Position numbers and translations under genes: made by a program | In this document: piece after piece, positions 1 to 9,232 of the stretch | Numbering within the stretch: position 1 is the stretch's first letter | How the letters are laid out: each line of letters begins with the position of its first letter | Notes under the pieces: generated by a model | Databases searched by the model: none | Seen by the model: the letters and a program-made list of their open reading frames with translations, nothing else | What the model was told of the DNA's origin: nothing | Assembly (NCBI RefSeq): GCF_030813245.1 | Contig: NZ_JAUSUA010000002.1 | Coordinates: 372,001-436,000, forward strand | Direction of reading: 5' to 3' | From: Alkalicoccobacillus murimartini | GTDB taxonomy: Bacteria; Bacillota; Bacilli; Bacillales; Bacillaceae_D | Length of the DNA: 64,000 nt

Positions 1-143
1 TCTGCTAGATTCTCATTTAAGGCAATCATCCAAGAGCCTTGTAGGGCTAGTAATGAAACAAGCTGTCCTAGTACTAAAACGGATCCAAACACAGTGAATA
101 AAATGACCGATATGATAAATATTGCAAAGATTAACTTTCTCAT
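1..143 (-). CDS. small membrane subunit next to TRAP permease (partial)
   Basis: This is the first ~47 codons of a gene that runs off the left edge of the window. It starts at an ATG at 143, nine bases after the stop of the large permease, behind a GGAGG site. The visible protein begins MRKLIFAIFIISVILFTVFG and is hydrophobic, so it is probably a membrane protein. Position next to a DctM-like permease suggests a small accessory subunit, but the conserved DctQ features cannot be judged from this fragment. Confidence 0.6.
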   Translation of the reverse strand, partial: MRKLIFAIFIISVILFTVFGSVLVLGQLVSLLALQGSWMIALNENLA

Positions 144-152
144 AGTAGCCTC

Positions 153-1502
153 CTAAATTGGTATTGGCAAAATCCCCATGCCTATCAACCAGCTTATAAT
201 CATCAATGGAATGGTGTAATACAGCAATAATGGAACGTACGTTTTTTCTGGACCAACCTTTGCCATACCCGTTGCCACATAAATTGGACCCGATGTAGGC
301 GTGCTTCCTTCTGTTGCTCCAAACATCATAATGGTTACAACAGCTAATAACGGATCTACACCGACTGCCGTTAACGCACCAAATGTAGCCAAACCAATTG
401 TAGCGACTGTTGCCGTTGTAGCTAACGGAGTGGCAACAAGCGTAATAATAATACCTACGAGGGCAATCATCAGCCATTTCGGAAGATCAAATGCAGTCAT
501 CAAGGCTTGTAATTCCTCTGTTAAACCAAGTTCATTTAAAACGGCACTAGTTGCAAATGTAAAGATTAAGACAGGACCAATAACAAAATAACTTGGCGCT
601 GTTTTTTCAAAAAAGTCCTTCCAGCCAATTTTGGATTTTGGAAGATGGTTTCTTCCAACAAGTAATGTGAACAGAATCATAAAGACCGGTACCCAGACGA
701 TGAAGGAAATAGAGTCCATTGCTTCGGCCCCAACACTCTCAATAGAATTAAACCATGTAGCAAGCGGACCAAAATTTATAAGAATAGGAATCACAATACC
801 TAAGAAGATAATTAACGAATGCCATCCTTCTTTGAAGGTTTTTGAAAAAGGTAAGATAAATTCCGCTGGTACAGGTTGAATCTTATATCGCTTAGTCATT
901 AAGAACACAACAATAATGCGATGTAATAGGGCATATGCCCCTGCTACATATAAAGCAAGAAACAAATTATTAAAATCAACAGTTGCTGCTACGGGTGCAA
1001 ACCCAAGCATGATGAACATGGTGGAGTTAGGTGGGATAATACTTCCAAAGCCAGAGTTCCCAGCAACAATTGAGGAAGCATGTTCCTTCTTCCAACCCGA
1101 TTTCTCCATCCACGGGATTGTGATGGCACCAGTTGTAGCTGCGATCCCAGAGCCAGACCCTGCAACTAAAGCAAATAATCCAGAACCAATCGTATTAACA
1201 TAAGCTGCTCCACCAGGAAGCCTACCAATTAATGAATTTAGAATTTGAATGATTCTACCTATTAATCCTGTGTAATTAATAAGCTGCGCCATAAAAATAA
1301 ATGCCAAAGATGCGAAAACAACCGAATGAGTAAGCCCTTTCATTAAACTAGGTAAAAATAATTCCACCGCCCGCGTCCCTGAAAAAGCAAGTGTAATTAA
1401 GAAACCAATAATCATCGCTTCCGAGATATTACGCTTTGTGAATATGGCCCAAATAAGAATAACAATGATAAATACAATTAAAGCCCATACCGAAATGCCC
1501 AT
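153..1502 (-). CDS. TRAP-type transporter large permease (DctM-like)
   Basis: A 449-residue, very hydrophobic protein with about 11-12 predicted membrane segments. It has the glycine-rich segment VAGSGSGIAATTGA near residue 115 and the IIPPNSTMFIML segment near 155, which resemble the conserved loops of DctM-family permeases. Such permeases import organic acids with Na+ using a periplasmic or lipid-anchored binding protein. The start is an ATG behind GAGGGGGAG. The gene is first in its transcript and is followed by a small membrane gene; no binding-protein gene precedes it in the window. A good cre box lies about 110 bases upstream, so CcpA control is likely. The substrate is unknown. Confidence 0.8.
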   Translation of the reverse strand: MGISVWALIVFIIVILIWAIFTKRNISEAMIIGFLITLAFSGTRAVELFLPSLMKGLTHSVVFASLAFIFMAQLINYTGLIGRIIQILNSLIGRLPGGAAYVNTIGSGLFALVAGSGSGIAATTGAITIPWMEKSGWKKEHASSIVAGNSGFGSIIPPNSTMFIMLGFAPVAATVDFNNLFLALYVAGAYALLHRIIVVFLMTKRYKIQPVPAEFILPFSKTFKEGWHSLIIFLGIVIPILINFGPLATWFNSIESVGAEAMDSISFIVWVPVFMILFTLLVGRNHLPKSKIGWKDFFEKTAPSYFVIGPVLIFTFATSAVLNELGLTEELQALMTAFDLPKWLMIALVGIIITLVATPLATTATVATIGLATFGALTAVGVDPLLAVVTIMMFGATEGSTPTSGPIYVATGMAKVGPEKTYVPLLLYYTIPLMIISWLIGMGILPIPI

Positions 1503-1611
1503 GCTGCTCCCCCTCTTGATCGTCTGACTTTCTTCAGGTATTTTTATTACACATATAAAACTAAATGTAATAAAAATTACTTAATATGCAGTCTATCATT
1601 CTTTTTGACAT

Positions 1612-1626
1612 ATGTAAACGCATTCA
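1612..1626 (-). promoter_or_regulatory. cre box upstream of the TRAP permease
   Basis: The 15-mer ATGTAAACGCATTCA on the plus strand fits the degenerate CcpA consensus WTGNAANCGNWNNCW at every constrained position. It lies 110 bases upstream of the permease start. A TATAAT-like hexamer for the minus strand sits just upstream of it at about 1629-1634, so bound CcpA would block the promoter or elongation. Confidence 0.5.
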
Positions 1627-1752
1627 TTATTATATTTTTGTTCAGTTTTTTCAATGCATCGTCAAAAGGTAAGGTGCGCTGACTTTTCAGAGTTAGCTAG
1701 TGAAGAGCTAATGAAAACATCGACGTAAGTAAGAACGACCGGTTTAACCTAA

Positions 1753-1801
1753 AATTGGCCGGTTTAAGTCCAGTATAATACCGAACTCAAACCAGCCAAT
1801 T
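1753..1801 (-). terminator. rho-independent terminator after the L7/L12-like gene
   Basis: Arms AATTGGCCGGTTT (1753-1765) and AAACCAGCCAATT (1789-1801) pair with one mismatch around a 23-base loop. Read on the minus strand, the stem ends in AATTTTAGG. It lies directly downstream of the gene at 1820-2092. Confidence 0.55.
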
Positions 1802-1819
1802 AGCGGGTATTCTTCTTCT

Positions 1820-2092
1820 CTACATCTCACGCTCTAGCTTTTCGACGTAGTTTTTCGCTTCAACTAAAGGTAGCGGGTGCACCGTTCGTAATTCCTTAAT
1901 GGCCTTAATCTTGCTCCCCTCGCGTAAAAGCTGCCTTAATCGCGTATTAAGATCCGCATCCTCTGATAATTTCTCAGTTATGATCACAGCATCCGCAGCC
2001 GTTTTTCCAGCTAAGCGGGACTTCAACCCTGCGATAACCAGAAGTAAAATCACAACAAGAACACATAAAAAGATAATAATGAACATTTCCAT
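1820..2092 (-). CDS. membrane-anchored ribosomal L7/L12 C-terminal-like small protein
   Basis: A 90-residue protein. Residues 1-24 form one hydrophobic segment. The C-terminus (about 58-88), with KIKAIKELRTVHPLPLVEAK, has the pattern of the L7/L12 C-terminal fold (helix, strand, then an EAKxYVE helix). Small proteins of this build are common in Bacillaceae; they are not ribosomal L7/L12 and their function is unknown. The gene appears monocistronic, with a terminator downstream. Confidence 0.7.
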   Translation of the reverse strand: MEMFIIIFLCVLVVILLLVIAGLKSRLAGKTAADAVIITEKLSEDADLNTRLRQLLREGSKIKAIKELRTVHPLPLVEAKNYVEKLEREM

Positions 2093-2192
2093 CTATTCAT
2101 CCAACCCTTCTCATCTAACAAGATCCACTTTATTTTATATCAGTGCGAGTGAGTTAGATACGAACCAATGTCCTATTTAGGTACAAGGTTTT

Positions 2193-2630
2193 TTATAATG
2201 ATTCTTGCTTTTTTGCCAGTTTCGTATCAATAGGCTTAAGATCCTCTAACATGGACTCACCAAATAATTGTTCCACTTTCGCACGAGCCATCTCTTTCGA
2301 CTGATCATCAATATACGCCGCGACCATCATTAGCGCCCCCATGAGTGCCACCATGTCATCGGTATAACCAATAAATGGAGTCAAGTCAGGAATAATATCG
2401 ATTGGCATGACAAAATACCCTAGCGCACCAAGGATTGTCGTCCGAACCTTTAACGGAAGATCAGGTTTTCTAAATGTATAATAAAGCAAAAAGACAACGT
2501 ATATACCCGTCCCTCCAACCTTTTTGCTATACTTTTTTATTTTATGCCAAAAAGACTTCTCATCATATTCTTCTTGATAAGCAGCTAAATGTGAAGGATC
2601 CTGTAAATCCACTTGTTCTTTTTTAGTCAT
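2193..2630 (-). CDS. YkvA-like DUF1232 membrane protein
   Basis: A 145-residue protein with the DUF1232 hallmark around residues 75-100 (GYFVMPIDIIPDLTPFIGYTDD), where a hydrophobic stretch is followed by conserved Pro and Asp residues. The family is widespread and of unknown biochemical role. Start ATG behind GTGGAGGTG. The N-terminus (about 35 residues) and C-terminus are charged extensions. It is transcribed separately from the upstream NERD gene. Confidence 0.8.
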   Translation of the reverse strand: MTKKEQVDLQDPSHLAAYQEEYDEKSFWHKIKKYSKKVGGTGIYVVFLLYYTFRKPDLPLKVRTTILGALGYFVMPIDIIPDLTPFIGYTDDMVALMGALMMVAAYIDDQSKEMARAKVEQLFGESMLEDLKPIDTKLAKKQESL

Positions 2631-2681
2631 AGGTAAACACCTCCACTTGTAATATACCCGGTTAAAAAGGAGTTAACCTAT

Positions 2682-3659
2682 CTAGGCTTTACTTGTAGAG
2701 AGTGGACAAGACAGGGTGTAATAGGTGTATTTGTTGGAATTTGTTCTGGGGAGTGTAAGTTGATTTAATAAGTAATGAGATAATGAAGATGAGTGTATTT
2801 GGAGAAAATCACGTAGTTCCCTATTCGTAATCGTGGGTTTAATTAGGAGGAAATAGTCTTCTAAAGCTTGAATATGCGCATCTTTTGAGTAATGGTTGCA
2901 GTTGGCACAAAACCAGCTGCCTGTTCTTAGTACTCGTTCCATACCAATTCTCGAACACGCCGGACAAAGAACACCTTTTCTGATGTCTTTTGTTGTGATC
3001 TGATAGGGAAGTACTTCAGTCATGATTTCAGGGATGTGCGATTCAGCAAGCTGTTGCGCAATCAGTGGAACCTCCGATCTTTTTAGGGCAATCGTTTGAT
3101 AAGAACGCTGCAGCTGAATCAACTTAGCTGGTATTTCTTCAGAGGGTACTAGTCGTTTGGAGCTGCTATCAATAAATGTTGATGGATTAGATAGTGCAAC
3201 GAACTCTACAATAGGTAAGAGCGGCCAACCCTTTTTCAAGAACCAATCTGTTAACTGAATTCGTTGTCTCCTAACTTGAGAGAACGGGTTAGGTAATACC
3301 TGTTCGATATCATTTACCTTTCGAAACATCTGATTCGTAGACTCATTAAAAGAAATCCTTCCCGAGATATTCTTGGTTTCGATGATCGCTATATACTTAT
3401 CACATACAACCACAGTATCCATTTGGAAATAGTCACCCTCAGTAGATCGCAGACGAAGATCCTTGACCAAATAAAACTGATCCTGCTCTAAAAACTTCAT
3501 GTAATAATCCGTACTCACCTCTCCCCTATAGCCAACCTCCCGAAGAGCCAGGTCTTCCTTAATTTTAGGAAAACTGATATGGCTGGGGCTAACCCTTCTC
3601 TCCAATGCTTTAAATTGAAGTAGTTTTAACGGCTTGCTGCGCCTTCGAACAATCACCAA
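2682..3659 (-). CDS. NERD domain protein with C-terminal zinc finger
   Basis: A 325-residue protein. The NERD (nuclease-related) domain spans about residues 40-155. It contains GYRGEVSTDYY, then a DTVVV strand and an IIETKN motif, matching the D...ExK layout of the PD-(D/E)XK-like fold. The C-terminal part holds CPAC and CANC pairs (about residues 232-255), probably a zinc ribbon. A TTG start at 3659 is chosen because AGGAGGAGAT lies just before it; GTG at 3656 is an alternative. These proteins are presumed to act on DNA, but no activity is established. The gene starts beside a repeat array (3765-4175). Confidence 0.75.
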   Translation of the reverse strand: MVIVRRRSKPLKLLQFKALERRVSPSHISFPKIKEDLALREVGYRGEVSTDYYMKFLEQDQFYLVKDLRLRSTEGDYFQMDTVVVCDKYIAIIETKNISGRISFNESTNQMFRKVNDIEQVLPNPFSQVRRQRIQLTDWFLKKGWPLLPIVEFVALSNPSTFIDSSSKRLVPSEEIPAKLIQLQRSYQTIALKRSEVPLIAQQLAESHIPEIMTEVLPYQITTKDIRKGVLCPACSRIGMERVLRTGSWFCANCNHYSKDAHIQALEDYFLLIKPTITNRELRDFLQIHSSSLSHYLLNQLTLPRTNSNKYTYYTLSCPLSTSKA

Positions 3660-3764
3660 ACCTATCTCCTCCTTCCAGTCTATAGAAGTACATTATTCTC
3701 ATGATATAAGGAAATCCCTTCTATAAATTTCGTTTAAGGTTAACTTTTTTGAGTTTGATTGCGC

Positions 3765-4175
3765 TCTTTCCATGTTAGATCACCTTCTGCCCATGTTAGG
3801 CTCGTCCTTTCCACGTTAGATCTCCTTTTTCCCATGTTAAGCCCGCTCTTTCCACGTTAGATCCTCTTCTTCCCATGTTAAGCCCGCTCTTTCCATGTTA
3901 GATCCCCTTCTTCCCATGTTAGACCCGCTCTTTCCACGTTAGATCCTCTTCTTTCCATGTTAGACTTGGTCTTTCCACGTTAGTTCCCATTCTTCCCATG
4001 TTAAGCCCGTTCTTTCCATGTTAGTTCTCCTTCTTCCCATGTTAGGCGCGCTCTTTCAATGTTAAATCCCTTTCTTCCCACGTTACGCTCGTTCTTTCCA
4101 CGTTAAATCCCCTTCTTCCCACGTTACAACCGCTCTCTCCACGTAAGATCCCGCTCTTCTCACGCAAATCCCTCC
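3765..4175. repeat. degenerate short-period intergenic repeat array A (GTTAG family)
   Basis: About 20 copies of a ~20-22 base unit are arranged as alternating words of the type TTTCCACGTTAGATCC and TTCCCATGTTAAGCCCG, giving a ~42-44 base higher-order period. The plus strand is pyrimidine-rich. Copies differ by point changes and 1-2 base indels, so no reading frame is kept. The array fills the gap between the galT terminator and the start of the NERD gene. A related array lies at 31060-31375. Confidence 0.85.
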
Positions 4176-4190
4176 CATCCCATCCAATAC

Positions 4191-4236
4191 AAAAAACCAA
4201 TCCACACTCACCTCAAACAGGTGTATGAATTGGTTT
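4191..4236 (-). terminator. terminator of the galactoside operon
   Basis: Arms AAACCAAT (4195-4202) and ATTGGTTT (4229-4236), with an inner CACCT/AGGTG pairing, are followed on the minus strand by TTTTTT. It lies just after the galT stop. Confidence 0.8.
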
Positions 4237-4241
4237 CATCC

Positions 4242-5759
4242 TTATTCGTTCAGACTTGCAATAAATCGGTTAAATGCTTTGATTCCTGCGTTTGTTTGTT
4301 TGAAGACACCGCAGTGGCTTAATGCTGTGGAGAAAATATTGCCGACCTCTTCTTTTAATTGCACCAACGCCTCATCGCTTGTTACGGATGAATTGGTAGC
4401 TGTGAGAGCCTGCACCCATTCTGCATGTTTTTGAATGGCTTGGTTTTCTGCTATGGTTTGTGCTGATTGATTTTCTGACACGGCATCTGCCAGTTGTAAA
4501 AGCTCGCTTTTCAGGCGTCCGGGTAGAATGGCGAGACCCATGACTTCAATTAAGCCAATGTTCTCTTTCTTAATCGGATGAACTTCCTCGTGCGGGTGAA
4601 ACAATCCAAACGGATGCTCATCGGTTGTGCGGTTATTCCGCAGGACGAGATCAAGTTCGAATTGCTTACCTCTTCGTCTAGCAATTGGCGTGATCGTGTT
4701 GTGTGGCTGATCTTCGGTTGAACTATAAATGTCTGCTTCTAAATCGGTGTAACGTCGCCACTGATCTAATATAAACGTTGCTGCCTCTTCAAGGCGATTG
4801 CGATCATCTGCGCGTAATCGGATAACAGACAACGGCCATTTTAGCAGGCTCGCTTCAATTTCAGAGTAATATGGCAATGCAAAGGTTGAAAGCTGCTCTG
4901 CACGCGCCATTGGAAACTCGTATTCTCCTGCCTGATAATGATCATGAGATAATATAGAACCCCCGACAATTGGCAAATCTGCGTTCGAGCCGATAAAATA
5001 GTGAGGGAATTTCTCAACAAATTCAAGTAAGCGACCAAACGTCTGACGCGTAATACGCATCGGTTGCTTCTCTCCTGATAAAACAATTGCATGCTGATGA
5101 TAATAGACATATGGCGAGAACTGCATCAACCATTTTGCTCCACCAAGTTCCAATGGTATTTGGCGAAGGTTTTGTCTAGCCGGATGATTTAAACGTCCAG
5201 CATACCCTACATTTTCTTTATGAAGCAGCCCATTCGGATAAGAACTTGCCGTTACATTCCGCCCTTTGGCTATGTCCTTAGGGTCTAGCTCCGGCTTAGA
5301 CAGGTTTATGGTTACCTCAAGCTCTCCGTACGCTTGTGTTGATATCCATGATTCATTCAGAGCCACTCGGTCCATGCGAATATAGTTTGTATTCTGTGCC
5401 AGTTCATAAAAACTTGCCGTTGCTGCTTCTGGGCCGTTTACCTTCGCCTGCTCGTAAAAGTGATGAGTCACCGTACTTGGCCACGGGGTAAGGCAGCCCA
5501 TCAGCTTCGTATCCCATAAATCACGGTAGAGGATCGTATCTTCTGGAATGAGGCCTTTCTCTACTGACCAGTCCACAATGGGTTTAAGTAATGCAACAAC
5601 TGTCCATTCTTCAGAGAATGTAGCTTCGCTGGGCATTCCTTCATCTAACTCCAATAGTTCTAATAAACGATTTCGTGCGTATTCAATATCTCCTTCACCA
5701 AGCAATTGCTTAGCCTTCCCAAATGCCAATAGCTGTTCAATCCGTTCATAAATCTTCAA
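4242..5759 (-). CDS. galT: UDP-glucose--hexose-1-phosphate uridylyltransferase (class II GalT)
   Basis: GalT exchanges UMP between UDP-glucose and galactose-1-phosphate in the Leloir pathway. The 505-residue length, with an N-terminal IEQLLAFGKAKQLL segment and the ALPYYSEIEASLLKWPLSVIRL and HPHEEVHPIKKENIGLIEVMGL regions, matches the long Firmicute class II GalT rather than E. coli GalT. The HDHYQAGEYEFPM segment probably holds the catalytic site. The open frame extends to 5837, but TTG at 5759 is the likely start because GGGAGGG lies 6 bases before it. The gene follows galK by 16 bases and is last in the operon. Confidence 0.93.
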   Translation of the reverse strand: MKIYERIEQLLAFGKAKQLLGEGDIEYARNRLLELLELDEGMPSEATFSEEWTVVALLKPIVDWSVEKGLIPEDTILYRDLWDTKLMGCLTPWPSTVTHHFYEQAKVNGPEAATASFYELAQNTNYIRMDRVALNESWISTQAYGELEVTINLSKPELDPKDIAKGRNVTASSYPNGLLHKENVGYAGRLNHPARQNLRQIPLELGGAKWLMQFSPYVYYHQHAIVLSGEKQPMRITRQTFGRLLEFVEKFPHYFIGSNADLPIVGGSILSHDHYQAGEYEFPMARAEQLSTFALPYYSEIEASLLKWPLSVIRLRADDRNRLEEAATFILDQWRRYTDLEADIYSSTEDQPHNTITPIARRRGKQFELDLVLRNNRTTDEHPFGLFHPHEEVHPIKKENIGLIEVMGLAILPGRLKSELLQLADAVSENQSAQTIAENQAIQKHAEWVQALTATNSSVTSDEALVQLKEEVGNIFSTALSHCGVFKQTNAGIKAFNRFIASLNE

Positions 5760-5775
5760 AACAAACCCTCCCTTC

Positions 5776-6942
5776 TTAGTACAGTTCGTGCACGCCTGCT
5801 CCCGCATCACTAATATAGAAAGTTGGTTCATAGCCAATTACTTCTGCATATTCAGCCGTCACTTTGTCAAAAAATGCAGGCAAATCCGCTTCTTTCACTA
5901 GACTAACCGTGCATCCTCCAAAACCAGCCCCCGTCATTCTTGAACCAATACATCCAGGGCTTTGTCTCTGAACTTCTACTAAATGATCCAATTCTTTCCC
6001 AGTTACTTCATAGTCATGGGCAAGAGAATGATGGGACGCATCCATCAACAGCCCAAAGGCCTCTAGATCACCTTTCTTCAATACCTTTACCGCCTGCTCG
6101 ACACGTTGGTTCTCAAGAATCACGTGTTGAACACGGTTATGAATGGTCGTGTCTTGAATCTGTTCTTTATGTGCTTGCCATTGCTCAGGTGTACATTCGC
6201 TCAGTGATTCAAGCTGCAGACCAAGATCTCTCAGCTGCTTTAATCCTTCTTCACATTCAGAACGGCGCTCATTGTATTTTGAATCAGCGAGTTCTCTTCT
6301 TTTGTTTGTGTTTGTGACAACTAGCTTATATTCACCTAAGTCTAAAGGAACTTTTTCATATGTGAGATTAGCCGTATCAATAAATAGCGCATGGTCTTTC
6401 TCACCTAAACCTACAGCAAACTGATCCATAATTCCGCTGTTCACACCCATAAATTGATTCTCAACCACTTGGCATAATTGAGCTAGTTCTACACGTGGAA
6501 GCTCAGCGTTCGTTAATTCAGAAAGCATAAAGGCTGTGACCATTTCAAGGGAAGCGGATGACGATAATCCCGCACCATTTGGAATCGTTCCCCAAACATA
6601 TAGATCTGCCCCGTTAAGCTTTAACCCTTTTTGTGAGAAAGCTTGAAGAACCCCTTTGATATAATTCCCCCACGTATCTGATTCCTTATAATTAAGATCT
6701 TGCTGATTAAACTGCACACGACTTTCCATGTTTCCGCTGGCGAGGTTATATACCCCGTCTTCCCGCTGACGAATAGCCATATACGTTCCTAGTGTTAAGG
6801 CTGCCGGAAAAACAAAGCCGCCATTATAATCTGTATGCTCCCCGATTAAATTAACGCGTCCTGGCGCAAAAAAAACTCGGTCTGGCACCTGGCCGTCATA
6901 CACCTCTTCAAACGCACGTATTACTTTTTCCTTTTCGCTCAT
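5776..6942 (-). CDS. galK: galactokinase
   Basis: Galactokinase phosphorylates alpha-D-galactose with ATP to galactose-1-phosphate. The 388-residue GHMP kinase shows the signature PGRVNLIGEHTDYNGGFVFP near residue 27, the ATP-binding GAGLSSSASLE loop near 122 and the C-terminal MTGAGFGGCTVSL motif near 335. It lies between the beta-galactosidase and galT on the same strand and is probably co-transcribed, so galactose released by the upstream hydrolase feeds straight into it. No galE or galM is present in the window. Confidence 0.96.
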   Translation of the reverse strand: MSEKEKVIRAFEEVYDGQVPDRVFFAPGRVNLIGEHTDYNGGFVFPAALTLGTYMAIRQREDGVYNLASGNMESRVQFNQQDLNYKESDTWGNYIKGVLQAFSQKGLKLNGADLYVWGTIPNGAGLSSSASLEMVTAFMLSELTNAELPRVELAQLCQVVENQFMGVNSGIMDQFAVGLGEKDHALFIDTANLTYEKVPLDLGEYKLVVTNTNKRRELADSKYNERRSECEEGLKQLRDLGLQLESLSECTPEQWQAHKEQIQDTTIHNRVQHVILENQRVEQAVKVLKKGDLEAFGLLMDASHHSLAHDYEVTGKELDHLVEVQRQSPGCIGSRMTGAGFGGCTVSLVKEADLPAFFDKVTAEYAEVIGYEPTFYISDAGAGVHELY

Positions 6943-7010
6943 TGTCCCTTGTCCCTTCTACTTTAAAATGAAGAAAGCAGGAGCGACCATCACTCCCGCA
7001 GACTCCTGTT

Positions 7011-9068
7011 CTATCTGGATAGAATTAGATATTTGTAAGGATCTAATGTTACAGCCCCGGTTTGTGTTTCATCCGTTAGTACATTTGTATAACTTGAGCC
7101 ATCACTTAGATCAAGCTGCTTCGTCTCTTCACTGAAGTTCATCACAAAGACATAATCAGTCTCTCCGTCCGTTCGCATCTGAACGCTAACCCCTTCAGGA
7201 ATTGTTGTCTGCAAGACTCTCGTTAGACCCAGCTCCTCTACTTGTCCTTGATAAAAATCATCATAAAAGGACTGCTCATTAGAAGAAGCGATATAATAGG
7301 CTTTTCCGGCACCTGCTTTATTGACTGTTACAGCCGGACGTTCTTTATAGCCTCCCGTCTCAAAACGAGCCAAAACCTCTGCGCCTTCTACATGTACACG
7401 CTCACAATATTCTGTAACCTTATACGTTTTACCAGCTGACGACAAGACTACATCATGGTCAGGATACAAACTATCAATCTCTTCTGCCCATACACCTAGT
7501 AGATTCTTCAACGGACCAGGAAATCCTCCTAAGAAACAAAGATCGTTCTCATCTACGACTCCGCTCCAATAAGTCGCGACAAACGTTCCGCCTGCTTCTA
7601 CAAACGCTTCAATGCGTTCGGCTACGCCTGGCTTCACCATATAGAGCATCGGTCCAACTAGGATTTTATACTTAGAAAAGTCCTTCTCCATGCCAATGAC
7701 GTCTACTGGTACGCCTTGCTTCCAGAAACTATGGTAATGAGCCTGACACTGTTCTGAATATTTTTTGTTCACATTGCTTAAGGCTTGAGCATCGTCAATA
7801 GCCCAGTGATTCTCCCAATCAAAAATAATGGCGACTTCAGGTGCAACGGATGTTCCCGCAATGGGTTCAATCTTATTCAGTTGATCTCCAAGCTCAGCTA
7901 CTTCTTGAAATACTCGAGCTTTCTCAGAACCTGAATGATCGACAACAGCACCGTGGAATTTCTCAGATGCTCCACGTCCTTTTCTCCATTGGAAATAAAG
8001 AATGGAGTCAGCTCCGTGAGCAACAGCTTGTATGGCAGATAAAGCATGCACGCCTTCTTCCTTGGCTTTATTCGTATCATGCCAGTTAACCAAACTTGGC
8101 GTATTTTCCATAATTAAAAATGGCTGACCATCCTTTAATGAACGGAATACGTCGTGTACAAAACCAACGTCGGATGCAAGATGTGTAGTGCTTTGTTTAT
8201 CATAATGCCATGCTGGATAGCTATCCCATGTCACAACATCCAATTCTTTCGCGAACTTCTCATAATCTAACCCTAGAAATGGTCTCATATGAGGGTAATT
8301 CCCCATAAAGTTTGTCGTCACTGGAATACTTGGGTCTACTTCACGTAACGGGACAATTTCCTGCTTATAGAAGTCTATCGTTTGATCATTCACAAACCTT
8401 CTCCAATCCAGGTTCATGCCGTGGACCATATTCTCTCCATGTGGTGCAGGTGATTCAATTTGCGACCAATCCGAATATGTATGGCTCCAAAAACCTGTCC
8501 ACCATGCTTGATTAAGCATCTCTAGATCATTTTTGTACTTTTTCTTTAACCATGTGCGGAAAGCATCCTGGCAAAGATCGCAATGACATTCTCCACCATA
8601 TTCATTAGAAAGATGCCACATTATTAATGCCGGGTGACTGGCATAACGCTCCGCCAACTTCTCATTCATGATTCGAACCTTTTCTCTATAAACAGGAGAA
8701 GTGAAGCAGTGATTATGTCTAAGTCCATGCAAATTACGTACTCGGTTCGCTTCTACTCTTAGTACTTCAGGATATGTTTGCGAAAGCCATGCTGGACGAG
8801 CTCCACTTGGAGTAGCGAGGATGACGTGGCAATTTTCTTCAGCCAAGCGATCCATGATGTCATCTAACCATCCAAACGTAAACTCTCCTTCTGTACGTTC
8901 AATCGCACTCCATCCGAATATATTTAGAGAAAACGTATTCGTATTTGCTAGTTTCATTAAACGATAGTCTTCTTCAATCACTTCTGGCATATGTAGCCAT
9001 TGATCCGGATTATAGTCCCCACCATGCATAAAGCCTTTAACATTCTTATGTACTAATGGATAACGCAT
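7011..9068 (-). CDS. GH42 beta-galactosidase
   Basis: A 685-residue family GH42 enzyme that hydrolyses beta-galactosides. It shows the N-terminal GGDYNPDQW motif, the acid/base region MWHLSNEYGGECHCDLC (N-E pair near residue 156, with the Cys cluster that binds zinc in this family) and the nucleophile region FLIMENTPS (Glu near 312). The trimerisation and C-terminal beta domains follow. There is no signal peptide, so the enzyme is intracellular. It heads the galK-galT operon and lies downstream of a LacI-family regulator. A CAGGAG/CTCCTG hairpin at about 6978-7008 separates it from galK and may tune relative expression. Confidence 0.95.
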   Translation of the reverse strand: MRYPLVHKNVKGFMHGGDYNPDQWLHMPEVIEEDYRLMKLANTNTFSLNIFGWSAIERTEGEFTFGWLDDIMDRLAEENCHVILATPSGARPAWLSQTYPEVLRVEANRVRNLHGLRHNHCFTSPVYREKVRIMNEKLAERYASHPALIMWHLSNEYGGECHCDLCQDAFRTWLKKKYKNDLEMLNQAWWTGFWSHTYSDWSQIESPAPHGENMVHGMNLDWRRFVNDQTIDFYKQEIVPLREVDPSIPVTTNFMGNYPHMRPFLGLDYEKFAKELDVVTWDSYPAWHYDKQSTTHLASDVGFVHDVFRSLKDGQPFLIMENTPSLVNWHDTNKAKEEGVHALSAIQAVAHGADSILYFQWRKGRGASEKFHGAVVDHSGSEKARVFQEVAELGDQLNKIEPIAGTSVAPEVAIIFDWENHWAIDDAQALSNVNKKYSEQCQAHYHSFWKQGVPVDVIGMEKDFSKYKILVGPMLYMVKPGVAERIEAFVEAGGTFVATYWSGVVDENDLCFLGGFPGPLKNLLGVWAEEIDSLYPDHDVVLSSAGKTYKVTEYCERVHVEGAEVLARFETGGYKERPAVTVNKAGAGKAYYIASSNEQSFYDDFYQGQVEELGLTRVLQTTIPEGVSVQMRTDGETDYVFVMNFSEETKQLDLSDGSSYTNVLTDETQTGAVTLDPYKYLILSR

Positions 9069-9134
9069 ATAAACACTTCCTTTATATAAAGTAATGGTAT
9101 TTGCCTATTTAGGATATATAAAACTACACAATAA

Positions 9135-9149
9135 AAGAAACCGCTTACT
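9135..9149 (-). promoter_or_regulatory. cre-like box upstream of the beta-galactosidase
   Basis: AAGAAACCGCTTACT matches the CcpA consensus WTGNAANCGNWNNCW at all constrained positions but one. It lies about 70 bases upstream of the beta-galactosidase start, a suitable site for catabolite repression. Confidence 0.4.
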
Positions 9150-9205
9150 TATCATTAGAATATCAAGTTTCATTCCTTTAGTAAACATCTTTTATTAAAT
9201 ATTTT

Positions 9206-9223
9206 AAGTAAAATTTTTTACTT
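9206..9223. promoter_or_regulatory. candidate LacI-family operator upstream of the beta-galactosidase
   Basis: The 18-base near-perfect palindrome AAGTAAAATTTTTTACTT lies between the regulator terminator and the beta-galactosidase. A related sequence (AGTAAAATATTTTATT) lies in front of the regulator gene, and a further TTTAGTAAA half-site is at 9178-9186. The shared AGTAAA half-site suggests binding by the adjacent LacI-type regulator. Confidence 0.4.
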
Positions 9224-9232
9224 GTAGAACTT

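Noticed and set aside
3765-4175. Possible CRISPR array
   Set aside because: Repeats are degenerate, about 21 bases with no unique spacers, and no cas genes are present. The same holds for arrays B, C and D.
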